Assembly: GCF_965227735.1 (NCBI RefSeq)
Contig: NZ_OZ245776.1
Location: forward strand, 6,448,001 to 6,512,000
Direction: 5' to 3'
Source of the DNA: Larkinella sp965227735
Lineage (GTDB): Bacteria; Bacteroidota; Bacteroidia; Cytophagales; Spirosomataceae
DNA: 64,000 nt
Positions within the stretch are counted from its first letter, which is position 1, and every line of letters begins with the position of its first letter. This document shows positions 42,531-49,944 of the stretch, in pieces. A model generated the notes under the pieces. That model saw only the letters and a program-made list of their open reading frames with translations. It was not told the origin of the DNA and did not search any database. A program made the position numbers and the translations under genes.

Positions 42531-42902
42531 ATGAAGAAGTCGGTATTGGTAGTTGAAGACCAATCTTCTCAACGAAAACTCATGGTAGATGCCCTGCAAC
42601 GGGCGGGATATGCTACTTTTCAGGCCGGCGACATTCAGCAGGCTACTCAAATTATGCACCAGCACAAGCTGGATGTGGTGGTTGCCGACATGCATTTGCC
42701 GTCCGGCGATGGGAGTGACGTGATCCGGGAAGTCCGGAAACTCCCGGCTTCGACCACGGCGGTTGTGGCGGTTTCGATTGATCTGGCGATCCTAAACCAG
42801 AACATTACCTCCCTGTTTCCGGCCGATGCCTACCTGTCTAAACCGTTTCATCCCCGGGAACTTCTGAAGATCGTGGAGGAACTGGTGGGCGTTTCACTTT
42901 GA
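42531..42902 (+). CDS. Single-domain response regulator
   Basis: The protein has 123 residues from the ATG at 42531 and consists of one CheY-like receiver: 'SVLVVEDQSSQRKLMVDALQRAGY', phospho-Asp in 'VVVADMHLP', and Lys in 'AYLSKPFHPREL'. There is no output domain. It may act in a phosphorelay, possibly with the PAS kinase at 39686, which is inference. Its last 65 bases overlap the 3' end of the minus-strand ORF at 42838-43119. Confidence 0.92.
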   Translation: MKKSVLVVEDQSSQRKLMVDALQRAGYATFQAGDIQQATQIMHQHKLDVVVADMHLPSGDGSDVIREVRKLPASTTAVVAVSIDLAILNQNITSLFPADAYLSKPFHPRELLKIVEELVGVSL

Positions 42903-43119
42903 TTCGCTGGAATCCCAGGTTGATCAATTGTTGCCCCACATCGTCCGAAACCACCCAGTACTGACGCTCGTCGTTGGTAATAACCCAGAGGTTATCTTTC
43001 TCAAGACCATTGAGTTGTATCCAGATTTGGGCTTGTTCCGGATTATCAAATATAACAAGGGGTGTATCGATGGCTGTGGGTAAGGCTTGCAACACGGTAA
43101 ATAAGGTATCTTCATTCAT
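42838..43119 (-). CDS. Unrecognised small protein overlapping a response regulator 3' end (93 aa)
   Basis: The ORF gives 93 residues from the ATG at 43119; a start four codons earlier is possible. The N-terminal 70 residues look protein-like: alternating hydrophobic pattern, 'TLFTVLQALPTAIDTPLVIFDNPEQAQIWIQL', 'WVITNDERQYWVVSDDVGQQLINLGFQRIKV'. The last about 20 residues are proline/arginine-rich and lie across the response regulator coding end. The overlap of 65 bp tail-to-tail is unusual. No known domain. The true stop may be as read here, or the overlap may mean the tail is not functional. Confidence 0.55.
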   Translation of the reverse strand: MNEDTLFTVLQALPTAIDTPLVIFDNPEQAQIWIQLNGLEKDNLWVITNDERQYWVVSDDVGQQLINLGFQRIKVKRPPVPPRSSEVPGDETV

Positions 43120-43164
43120 AAGGGTGGGCACGGGAAAAATCAGAATGGTGATGAAGGGGGTATG

Positions 43165-43353
43165 CTATCGAAAAAATTCATAGGACATCCAACCCAGCAA
43201 AATCGCTCCAAATCCAAATGCCAGCGCGGCCAGCAAACGCCGGCGAACTTTATCAGGGGATTTGGAGGAGTTGTGAATTGCCGAGTAGGCGTAATAGCCA
43301 GCGATTAAACTGTACAGGAATACTGAAACGCCAATCGGGTAGATGGATTTCAT
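43165..43353 (-). CDS. Small membrane protein (62 aa)
   Basis: The protein has 62 residues and two hydrophobic helices ('IYPIGVSVFLYSLIAGYYAYSAI' and 'LLAALAFGFGAILLGWMSYEFF') joined by a basic loop (KSPDKVRRR). It has the shape of a small inner-membrane protein. No family recognised. It is plausible because it is flanked by untranslated space on both sides and has clean hydrophobicity. Confidence 0.6.
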   Translation of the reverse strand: MKSIYPIGVSVFLYSLIAGYYAYSAIHNSSKSPDKVRRRLLAALAFGFGAILLGWMSYEFFR

Positions 43354-43454
43354 GGGAAAAGAAAACCGTTATGTGAACGTTGAATAACCAATGGACTAAG
43401 CTGACGGGTAAATTCTATCAAAAGATATGCCACTCCGGTTCGCATCTGCTTTCG

Positions 43455-43462
43455 TACCTTTA
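43455..43462 (+). promoter_or_regulatory. -7-like element (TACCTTTA) of the GH116 gene
   Basis: This differs from TAnnTTTG in the last base only. It ends 20 bp before the ATG at 43483. Confidence 0.4.
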
Positions 43463-43482
43463 CGGGATTAACCCCTGACCCG

Positions 43483-46065
43483 ATGACTTTTTCCCGTATT
43501 TGCGTTCTGCTGCTGCTTGGCACCCGAACGGTTTTTGCCCAGTGGCAACCCGCGCCCTGGCCCGTCTTAAGACACTACGACCAAAATCACCTCTACAACA
43601 TTGCACTGCCCCTGGGTGGCATCGGCACCGGTACGGTTTCGCTGGGTGGTCGGGGTGAGTTGCGCGATTGGGAAATCATGAACAAACCCGCCAAAGGTTT
43701 CAGTACCGTTACGGTGGGAAACAATGCGCCGTTTTTCGCCATCAACGTGTTGCCCGCCGATGGAAAGCCGATGACCAAAGCCCTGATCGGCCCCCTCGAC
43801 CCCGCCGAATACCTGCACTACGAAGGCCGACCGGTCAATCAGCACGGTTTTCCCCGGTTTTCGGAAGCGTCATTCGATGCGGCTTATCCCTTTGGGCAGG
43901 TTCATTTGTCGGACGCCAGAATGCCGGTGAAGGTAACGGTTAAAGGCTTCAATCCGTTTGTTCCCGGCAATGCCGATGCGAGCGGTATTCCCATTGCCGT
44001 GCTGGCCTACGAAGTGACCAACACCAGCAAAGAACCGCTAACGGTGTCGGTTTGTGGTTCGATGCGCAATTTTGTCGGAAAAGACGGCAGTCGATCCCAT
44101 AAAGACTGGAAGGGCGATGTGGTGCCAACTGGCGCAAAGAAGAATACCAATGTCTACAAAACCGGGGCGGGTTTTCAGGGGATCTACCTGTTTTCAGACA
44201 GCGTCAGTCGGCAGGACCCGGCCTGGGGAACCATCGCGCTGACGACCAACAGCCCGACAGGGGTGAGCTACCGCACCTCGTCGCGCTCGAACGACTGGGA
44301 AAATGCCATGCTCGATTTCTGGGATGATTTCAGCGCGGACGGGCAACTGACGGAGAAGACGAAACTGGTGGACGACGATCCGCTGGCGTCGCTGGCGGTG
44401 CAGAAAACCATCGCGCCGGGCCAAACGCAGACCTACACATTCTTTATCACCTGGAACTTTCCGAACCGACAGGCCTGGTCGTCGTTTTCGTCAAAGGCGG
44501 GGCAGGATGCCATTGGCAACTATTACTCGACGCAGTATGCCGACGCCTGGGAGGTGATGACGAAGACGTTGCCCCGTCTGCCGGTTTTGGAACAGAAAAC
44601 GCTTCAGTTTGTCCAGGCTTTTTTATCCAGTTCGTACCCCGATGTGATCAAGGAAGCGGCCCTGTTCAACCTGGCTACGCTGCGCTCCCAAACCGTGTTC
44701 CGGATTCCGAGCGGGCATATGATGGGCTGGGAGGGTGTTTTTGACGAATTTGGCTCCTGTTTCGGCTCGTGTACGCACGTCTGGAATTATGAGCAGGCAA
44801 CGGCTTTTCTCTTCGCCGATCTGTCGCAGTCGATGCGGGATATTGAATTTAACTACGCGACGAATCCGGAAGGCAAAATGAGTTTTCGGGTGATGTTGCC
44901 GTTGTCGAAAGCCCAGGATTGGAAAAACGTGGCCGCCGACGGTCAAATGGGCACCATTCTGAAGTTTTACCGCGACTGGCAATTGTCGGGCAATCCCGAA
45001 TTTCTGCGGAAAAACTGGGAACAGGTCAAAAAAGTGATGAGCTACGCCTGGATCCAGGGTGGTTGGGATGGCAACCAGGACGGGGTGATGGAAGGCCGGC
45101 AGCACAACACGATGGATGTGGATTATTATGGTCCCAATCCGCAGATGGGTTTCTGGTATCTGGGCGCTTTGAAAGCCACTTCCGAAATGGCAACGGCCAT
45201 GAAAGACCCGGCACTGGCTCAAAAGTGTGCGGATTTGTACCGGAAAGGCAGTGCCTGGATGGACCAGAATCTGTACAATGGCGAGTATTACGAACACAAG
45301 ATCACCGATCCGAAAACGTTTGCCTTTCTGAATTGGGAAGGCAACCCGGACGTCCCGGTTCCGGATTACCAGTTGGGAAAAGGCTGTCTGGTCGACCAGT
45401 TGGTGGGGCAGATGATGGCGCACATGCTGGGGCTGGGCTACCTGGCCAAACCGGAACACATTCAGCAATCGCTGCAAAGCATCATGAAATACAATTACCT
45501 GGACAGTTTTTCCGACCATTTCAACAACATGCGGTCGTATGTTCTGGGCGACGAGTCGGGGCTGCTGATGGCCAGTTGGCCCAAAGGCCGACTGAAAGTG
45601 CCCTTTCCGTATTTTGCTGAGTCCATGACCGGTTTTGAGTACACGGCCGCCGTGGGAATGCTGTATGAAGGGCAAACGGAGAATGCTTTGACGTGTCTTA
45701 AAAGCATCCGCGACCGGTTCGATGGCCGCAAACGCAACCCGTTCAACGAGCCGGAATGCGGTCACCACTACGCCCGGTCGATGACCAGTTGGAATGCGGT
45801 GCTGGCCTGGAGCGGTTTTCTGTATTCCGGCGTAACTGAAACGATGACCTTTACCACCAAACCCGGGACCTATTTCTGGTCGAACGGGTCGGCCTGGGGA
45901 ACCTGCACGATCCGTTCGGAAGGGGCAGAAAACCGGGTGAGTCTGGCGGTGCTGGACGGAAAAATCCGGCTTCGGCAGTTTGCCCTGCAGGGGGGCGGGA
46001 AACAGGTTTTTAAGCAGCGTCAGGAAGTAGCGGAGGGGAAAGCGCTGTCGTTTACGATCAAGTAA
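43483..46065 (+). CDS. GH116 (GBA2-type) beta-glucosidase/glucosylceramidase
   Basis: The protein has 860 residues. The signal peptide is about 1-19 ('VLLLLGTRTVFAQ'). The N-terminal beta-sandwich (about 25-330: 'LPLGGIGTGTVSLGGRGELRDWEI') precedes an alpha/alpha toroid (about 360-860). The toroid has 'GSCFGSCTHVWNYEQATAFLF', where E437 is in the place of the family nucleophile, and 'HNTMDVDYYGPN' with the acid/base Asp expected around 545. Eukaryotic GBA2 cuts glucosylceramide, and bacterial GH116 enzymes act on beta-glucosides, xylosides or GlcNAc-ides. Secretion suggests a periplasmic or outer-surface role in glycan breakdown. Confidence 0.93.
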   Translation: MTFSRICVLLLLGTRTVFAQWQPAPWPVLRHYDQNHLYNIALPLGGIGTGTVSLGGRGELRDWEIMNKPAKGFSTVTVGNNAPFFAINVLPADGKPMTKALIGPLDPAEYLHYEGRPVNQHGFPRFSEASFDAAYPFGQVHLSDARMPVKVTVKGFNPFVPGNADASGIPIAVLAYEVTNTSKEPLTVSVCGSMRNFVGKDGSRSHKDWKGDVVPTGAKKNTNVYKTGAGFQGIYLFSDSVSRQDPAWGTIALTTNSPTGVSYRTSSRSNDWENAMLDFWDDFSADGQLTEKTKLVDDDPLASLAVQKTIAPGQTQTYTFFITWNFPNRQAWSSFSSKAGQDAIGNYYSTQYADAWEVMTKTLPRLPVLEQKTLQFVQAFLSSSYPDVIKEAALFNLATLRSQTVFRIPSGHMMGWEGVFDEFGSCFGSCTHVWNYEQATAFLFADLSQSMRDIEFNYATNPEGKMSFRVMLPLSKAQDWKNVAADGQMGTILKFYRDWQLSGNPEFLRKNWEQVKKVMSYAWIQGGWDGNQDGVMEGRQHNTMDVDYYGPNPQMGFWYLGALKATSEMATAMKDPALAQKCADLYRKGSAWMDQNLYNGEYYEHKITDPKTFAFLNWEGNPDVPVPDYQLGKGCLVDQLVGQMMAHMLGLGYLAKPEHIQQSLQSIMKYNYLDSFSDHFNNMRSYVLGDESGLLMASWPKGRLKVPFPYFAESMTGFEYTAAVGMLYEGQTENALTCLKSIRDRFDGRKRNPFNEPECGHHYARSMTSWNAVLAWSGFLYSGVTETMTFTTKPGTYFWSNGSAWGTCTIRSEGAENRVSLAVLDGKIRLRQFALQGGGKQVFKQRQEVAEGKALSFTIK

Positions 46066-46079
46066 TGCGGTGAAGCCCC

Positions 46080-46278
46080 GTCAGCGGTCGAAGACCCTGA
46101 CAGCGGCTTCAATACGCGGCCTTGTCAATGTTTTCAACCGTTTAACGTAGCCGCTGTCAGGGCATTCGACCGTTCAATACGCAACCCTGTCAGGTTCAAT
46201 ACGTAGCCCTGTCAGGTTCAATACGTAGCCGTTGTCAGGTTCAATACGTAGCCGCTGTCAGGGTCTTCGACCGCTGAC
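46080..46278. repeat. Tandem 21-22-bp repeats enclosed by a perfect 29-bp inverted repeat
   Basis: 46080-46108 and 46250-46278 are exact inverses (29 bp). Between them are direct repeats of GTCAGGTTCAATACGTAGCC type, about 21-23 bases each, over 46186-46250, plus more diverged copies. It is non-coding and directly follows the GH116 gene. A further heptad run TTCATTG, TTCATTA, GTCATTT lies at 46321-46341, in the same 318-bp spacer before the GHMP kinase. Confidence 0.9.
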
Positions 46279-46320
46279 AGGGCTGCGTATATGCAGAATC
46301 CCGAGGCCGATCTCTCAGTT

Positions 46321-46341
46321 TTCATTGTTCATTAGTCATTT
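46321..46341 (+). repeat. Short heptad run upstream of GHMP kinase
   Basis: Three consecutive 7-base units (TTCATTG, TTCATTA, GTCATTT) match the style of the other heptad elements. Too short to be decisive alone. It has no inverted partner. Confidence 0.5.
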
Positions 46342-46383
46342 ATCGCCTAACTTGCCGCCAAACGGTACCAATTAAGAAAACGC

Positions 46384-47379
46384 TTGATTATTGAAACTCG
46401 CGCCTATGCCCGCGCCGGGCTGTTAGGCAATCCATCCGACGGTTTTTTTGGCAAAACGATCTCGATTTCCGTGCGAAACTTCGGCGCGTCAGTGTCGCTG
46501 TATGAGTCACCGGAACTGAACATCGAGCCCCAGGAACAGGACACCAACTCGTTTCGGAGTATTTATCACCTGCGTGACGCCGTAGCTTCGCTGGGCTACC
46601 ATGGCGGGGTGCCGCTCATCAAAGCGGCTCTCAAGCGGTTTTGTGAATACTGCGATCAGCATGGTCTACGGCTTCCCAACAAAAATTTCACCATTCGCTA
46701 CAGCACCTCGATTCCGCGGCAGGTGGGGCTTTCGGGCTCCAGTGCCATCATTGTGGCGACGTTTCGGGCGCTGATGAAATTCTATCAGGTCGAGATTCCG
46801 CTGCCCCATTTGCCAACCCTGGTGTTGAAAACCGAGTCGGAAGAGTTGGGCATCACCGCCGGACTCCAGGATCGCGTCATTCAGTGTTACGAAGGATGCG
46901 TTTACATGAACTTTGACCGGGAATTGCTGGAAAAAACCGGCCACGGTGATTATGAACCCATCGAGCCGCGGTTGTTGCCCAAACTGTACATTGCCTACAA
47001 AACGTCGCTCGGCAAGCAGTCGGGGCGGATTCACAACGATGTTCGGTCGCGCTGGGACAAGGGAGAGGAACTGGTGGTCAAGACGTTACAGGATATTGCC
47101 GACGTCGCCCGTCAGGGGCGGGAGGCTATTCTGAATAACGAAATCAGTCAACTGCATGACCTGGTCAATCAAAATTTCGACCTCCGCCGACGCATCTACA
47201 ACATTAGTGAAAGCAACCTGGAAATGATTTCGGCCGCCCGCCGGATCGGAGCCTCGGCTTCGTTTGCCGGTTCGGGCGGGGCCATTGTCGGTATTTACAA
47301 AGACGACGACATGCTGAATCGTCTGTTTGTCGAGATGAAACACCTGAACGCCCGCGTCATCAAACCCTACGTAGTTTAA
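46384..47379 (+). CDS. GHMP-family sugar kinase (glucuronokinase-like)
   Basis: The protein has 331 residues, starting at TTG 46384, because the family begins 'MIIETRAYARAGLLGNPSDG' and no ATG is in frame nearby. The GHMP motifs are the lysine-containing 'GLLGNPSDGFFGKT', ATP-binding 'RQVGLSGSSAIIVAT' (P-x-x-x-G-L-x-S-S-A) and C-terminal 'SASFAGSGGAIVGIY'. It resembles plant glucuronokinase and heptose/galacto-kinases that phosphorylate C1 of a free sugar. The next gene encodes a UTP-dependent uridylyltransferase, so the pair could take a sugar acid to its UDP form. The true substrate is not proven. Confidence 0.88.
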   Translation: MIIETRAYARAGLLGNPSDGFFGKTISISVRNFGASVSLYESPELNIEPQEQDTNSFRSIYHLRDAVASLGYHGGVPLIKAALKRFCEYCDQHGLRLPNKNFTIRYSTSIPRQVGLSGSSAIIVATFRALMKFYQVEIPLPHLPTLVLKTESEELGITAGLQDRVIQCYEGCVYMNFDRELLEKTGHGDYEPIEPRLLPKLYIAYKTSLGKQSGRIHNDVRSRWDKGEELVVKTLQDIADVARQGREAILNNEISQLHDLVNQNFDLRRRIYNISESNLEMISAARRIGASASFAGSGGAIVGIYKDDDMLNRLFVEMKHLNARVIKPYVV

Positions 47380-47382
47380 TTT

Positions 47383-47486
47383 ATTGAGTGATTGAGTGAT
47401 TGAGCGAATGAGTGAAAGAGCCAGGCTACTGATCCATTGCTTCACTCATCGTTTCGCTCAATCACTCAATTTCTCAATCACTCAAT
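47383..47486. repeat. Octamer inverted-repeat element G (GHMP kinase/uridylyltransferase spacer)
   Basis: The left arm has ATTGAGTG repeated (47383-47416). The right arm (47441-47486) is its imperfect inverse with extra units. The unit is 8 bases here. The loop contains GAGCCAGGCT. The right arm ends at the base before the uridylyltransferase ATG (47487), so any fold would cover the translation start. Confidence 0.85.
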
Positions 47487-48356
47487 ATGATAAAGAAAGC
47501 CGTAATTCCTGCTGCCGGATTGGGAACCCGATTTTTGCCGGCCACCAAAGCACAACCGAAAGAAATGTTGCCGATTATCGACACGCCCACGATTCAGTAT
47601 GTTGTGCAGGAAGCCGTCGATTCGGGCATTGAAGATATTCTGATCATTACCGGAAAAGGCAAACGCTCCATCGAAGACCATTTCGACCGGAATTACGAGC
47701 TGGAAACCCGGCTGGAAGAGAAAGAAGATGAAGCGTTGCTGCTGGAAATGCGTCGGTTGTCGGACATGGCGGATATTCATTTTGTCCGGCAAAAAGAACT
47801 GAACGGCTTGGGCGATGCCATTTATTACGCCCGGCATCATGTTGGCAATGAGCCGTTTGCGGTATTGCTGGGTGATACGATCATGGATTCGGTGATTCCG
47901 GTGACCCAGCAATTGATCGATACGTATGACCAGTACCGCGGAACCGTCATCGCCGTGGAAGAAGTACCGGCCGACAAGGTCAACCGTTACGGAATTGTGG
48001 GCGGTACGGCCCTGAGCGACAGCATCATGGAGCTGAATACGCTGATCGAAAAACCGTCGATCAAAGCGGCTCCGTCGAATCTGGCCATCGCGGGCCGGTA
48101 CATCCTGACGCCCGATATTTTTGCCGCCATCGAGCAGACCGCCAAAGGAAAAAACAACGAAATCCAGTTGACGGATGCCATGTTGTTATTGCTCAAACGC
48201 GAAAACATCTATTCGCACCGCATCGAAGGCAAACGCCATGACATTGGCAACAAACTGGATTTCCTGAAAACCACCGTTGAATTTGCGCTGAAACGCAAGG
48301 AATTCTCCGCCCCGTTTCTGGCCTTTTTGAAGGAAATCGTAGCCGCTCATTCCTGA
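47487..48356 (+). CDS. galU: UTP--sugar-1-phosphate uridylyltransferase (GalU-type)
   Basis: The protein has 289 residues, the usual GalU length. It has the nucleotidyltransferase start 'KAVIPAAGLGTRFLPATKAQPKEMLPIIDTPTIQYVVQEAV', 'LLGDTIMD', 'VEEVPADKVNRYGIV', 'EKP' and 'RYILTPDIF'. It makes UDP-glucose from glucose-1-phosphate and UTP, or with the neighbouring GHMP kinase possibly UDP-glucuronate. Both are on the plus strand with 107 bp between them, filled by repeat element G. Confidence 0.92.
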   Translation: MIKKAVIPAAGLGTRFLPATKAQPKEMLPIIDTPTIQYVVQEAVDSGIEDILIITGKGKRSIEDHFDRNYELETRLEEKEDEALLLEMRRLSDMADIHFVRQKELNGLGDAIYYARHHVGNEPFAVLLGDTIMDSVIPVTQQLIDTYDQYRGTVIAVEEVPADKVNRYGIVGGTALSDSIMELNTLIEKPSIKAAPSNLAIAGRYILTPDIFAAIEQTAKGKNNEIQLTDAMLLLLKRENIYSHRIEGKRHDIGNKLDFLKTTVEFALKRKEFSAPFLAFLKEIVAAHS

Positions 48357-48358
48357 GC

Positions 48359-48588
48359 AGGTTGAAACCCATCGCTACAATATGAGCCATCCCTCCGGGA
48401 CTGAATAGCTACATCGCTCATTTATACCCCCGGTTGTACCGGGGGCTACAATATGATCATCCCTCCGGGATTACCAAATCCACTAAATCCCGGAGGGATG
48501 AATCATATTGTAGCGGTGGGTTTCAACCCGCCGAAAGAAGGCACCGCACCCCACAAAATCCCGGAGGGATGATCCATATTGTAGTCCC
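48359..48588. repeat. REP-like repeat cluster (four units in inverted pairs)
   Basis: Four related units lie at about 48359-48400, 48437-48471, 48486-48530 (inverse) and 48556-48588 (inverse). The shared core is CTACAATATG, a 2-4 base spacer and CATCCCTCCGGGA. Units 1 and 3 also share GGTTGAAACCCA. The inverted arrangement gives a large potential stem between galU and the DoxX gene. This is the pattern of Bacteroidota REP elements moved by Y1 (RAYT) transposases; no such gene is in the window. Confidence 0.9.
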
Positions 48589-48601
48589 AGAACCGGCAAA
48601 C

Positions 48602-49900
48602 CTACCGGTTCATGGGGTATTCGTTGATCCAGTGAAAACCCCGGTTTACCAACAGAAACTGCCGGATGTCCTGTTTTTTCAGCCGGACATAGATGGAATT
48701 GATTTGGTTGGATCCTTCCAGAATGAGGGAGTTTGTGTCCGGTTGCTGGTAGGTTAGCCGGTATTTGTGAGCCGTGTCGGAACGGGCATAGAAGACGGCT
48801 TGTAATTTGGCCGTATCCTGCTCAAAGGCATAGTTTCGCAGTGAATCATTCTTATACCGAACCGTCAGAGTCGGATAGCTTTTATACCCGCCAACCATTA
48901 CCTGCCGCCAGCGCGTCGTGTCCGTCAGCATGGGTGCCAGGGTGTCGCCATTTAGTGCGAAGGTTTCGACCTGATACAGACCGTAAAGCGGGTGTTTGGG
49001 TGCGTGGTCACCGTATTGTTTTGCGGTGATAAAACCGCCATACGTCTGCCCATACAGCACAAAGCTGATCGCCAGCGTCTTAAATATGATTCGACCTGTC
49101 CGCCACCGGCGGGATGTTCGAAAAGGCGTCAGATCGAGAGCGGCTGCCGGGCGGTTTAACAAAAGAACATTCATCAGTCGCCAGCCGTCAGTGGTCAGGA
49201 TAAACACCGCCATCAAGAGCAGATTCGACGAATACAGCTTCACCGGGACATCAAAGCAGAAGTTGATAGCGACGATATTACCGATAACCGCCACCAGGAT
49301 AATGGCGCCCAAAGCCGTCGTTTTTCGGAACAAAAGCAGCGCGCCCCCGATGATTTCGCCCAGACCGGTAAACCAGTTGTAGGCCGTAGAATACCCCATG
49401 AACGTCCAGGCCAGTCCCATGGGCGACGATTGGCCGTAGGGTTCCATCAGCCGCGTGATGCCCGGAAACGGGAATTGGGTCTTGAAGACTTTGGCAAAAC
49501 CGTACGTAAACATCGTAATGGCCAGGTAATACCGCAGCAACACCAACAGCCCGTACAGCAACGCGTTGTAGTTGGCCCGGTTTCGGTCGAGCACCGACCA
49601 CACCAGGGTGGCCGCAAACGCCAGCACAACAAAACACAAAAGCTGAACGTAGTTGAACGTCGTGTCCCCGCTTCCGTTCGGGAAAACCGTGATTTCGTAG
49701 GGGAGATGTAGAAGCGTCCGGCCAACCCACGGCACCAGCGCATGCCAGAGGTCGTTGTAGGAACTGGTCAGGAAGTAGGAACCGGGCACATTGGAGAGCG
49801 GGAACGGAAAGACATAGAGCAGAAAATAGGCAAAGAAAAACCGGAAGGTCAGCTTTTGCGCCGGGTTCCACGGCAAAGGATGGGCAATGAACTGGGACAT
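48602..49900 (-). CDS. DoxX-like multi-pass membrane protein
   Basis: The protein has 432 residues from the ATG at 49900; an upstream TTG would add 13 unlikely residues. About eight hydrophobic helices occupy residues 20-300. The DoxX-like core is 'YYLAITMFTYGFAKVFKTQFPFPG' and 'YNWFTGLGEIIGGALLLFRKTTALGAIIL'. A C-terminal soluble part (about 310-432) is beta-rich. DoxX proteins sit in the inner membrane and are tied to redox or sulphur metabolism, but this larger type is uncharacterised. It lies downstream of kynureninase (44-bp gap) and may be co-transcribed. Confidence 0.82.
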   Translation of the reverse strand: MSQFIAHPLPWNPAQKLTFRFFFAYFLLYVFPFPLSNVPGSYFLTSSYNDLWHALVPWVGRTLLHLPYEITVFPNGSGDTTFNYVQLLCFVVLAFAATLVWSVLDRNRANYNALLYGLLVLLRYYLAITMFTYGFAKVFKTQFPFPGITRLMEPYGQSSPMGLAWTFMGYSTAYNWFTGLGEIIGGALLLFRKTTALGAIILVAVIGNIVAINFCFDVPVKLYSSNLLLMAVFILTTDGWRLMNVLLLNRPAAALDLTPFRTSRRWRTGRIIFKTLAISFVLYGQTYGGFITAKQYGDHAPKHPLYGLYQVETFALNGDTLAPMLTDTTRWRQVMVGGYKSYPTLTVRYKNDSLRNYAFEQDTAKLQAVFYARSDTAHKYRLTYQQPDTNSLILEGSNQINSIYVRLKKQDIRQFLLVNRGFHWINEYPMNR

Positions 49901-49944
49901 GGCAGGTTGTGACGGGGAGGAATCAGCCACAAAATACAAAAACC

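Noticed and set aside
44623..45768. 381-codon open frame antisense to GH116 gene
   Set aside because: Opposite a well-supported enzyme with conserved catalytic motifs; the translated sequence does not resemble a protein family.
46085..46280. Repeat block as a structural RNA gene
   Set aside because: No conserved RNA family pattern is recognisable and the direct repeats dominate; an element or terminator-like structure is simpler.
48359..48588. CRISPR array reading of the repeated CATCCCTCCGGGA units
   Set aside because: Only four units, in mixed orientation, with unequal spacers and no cas genes.
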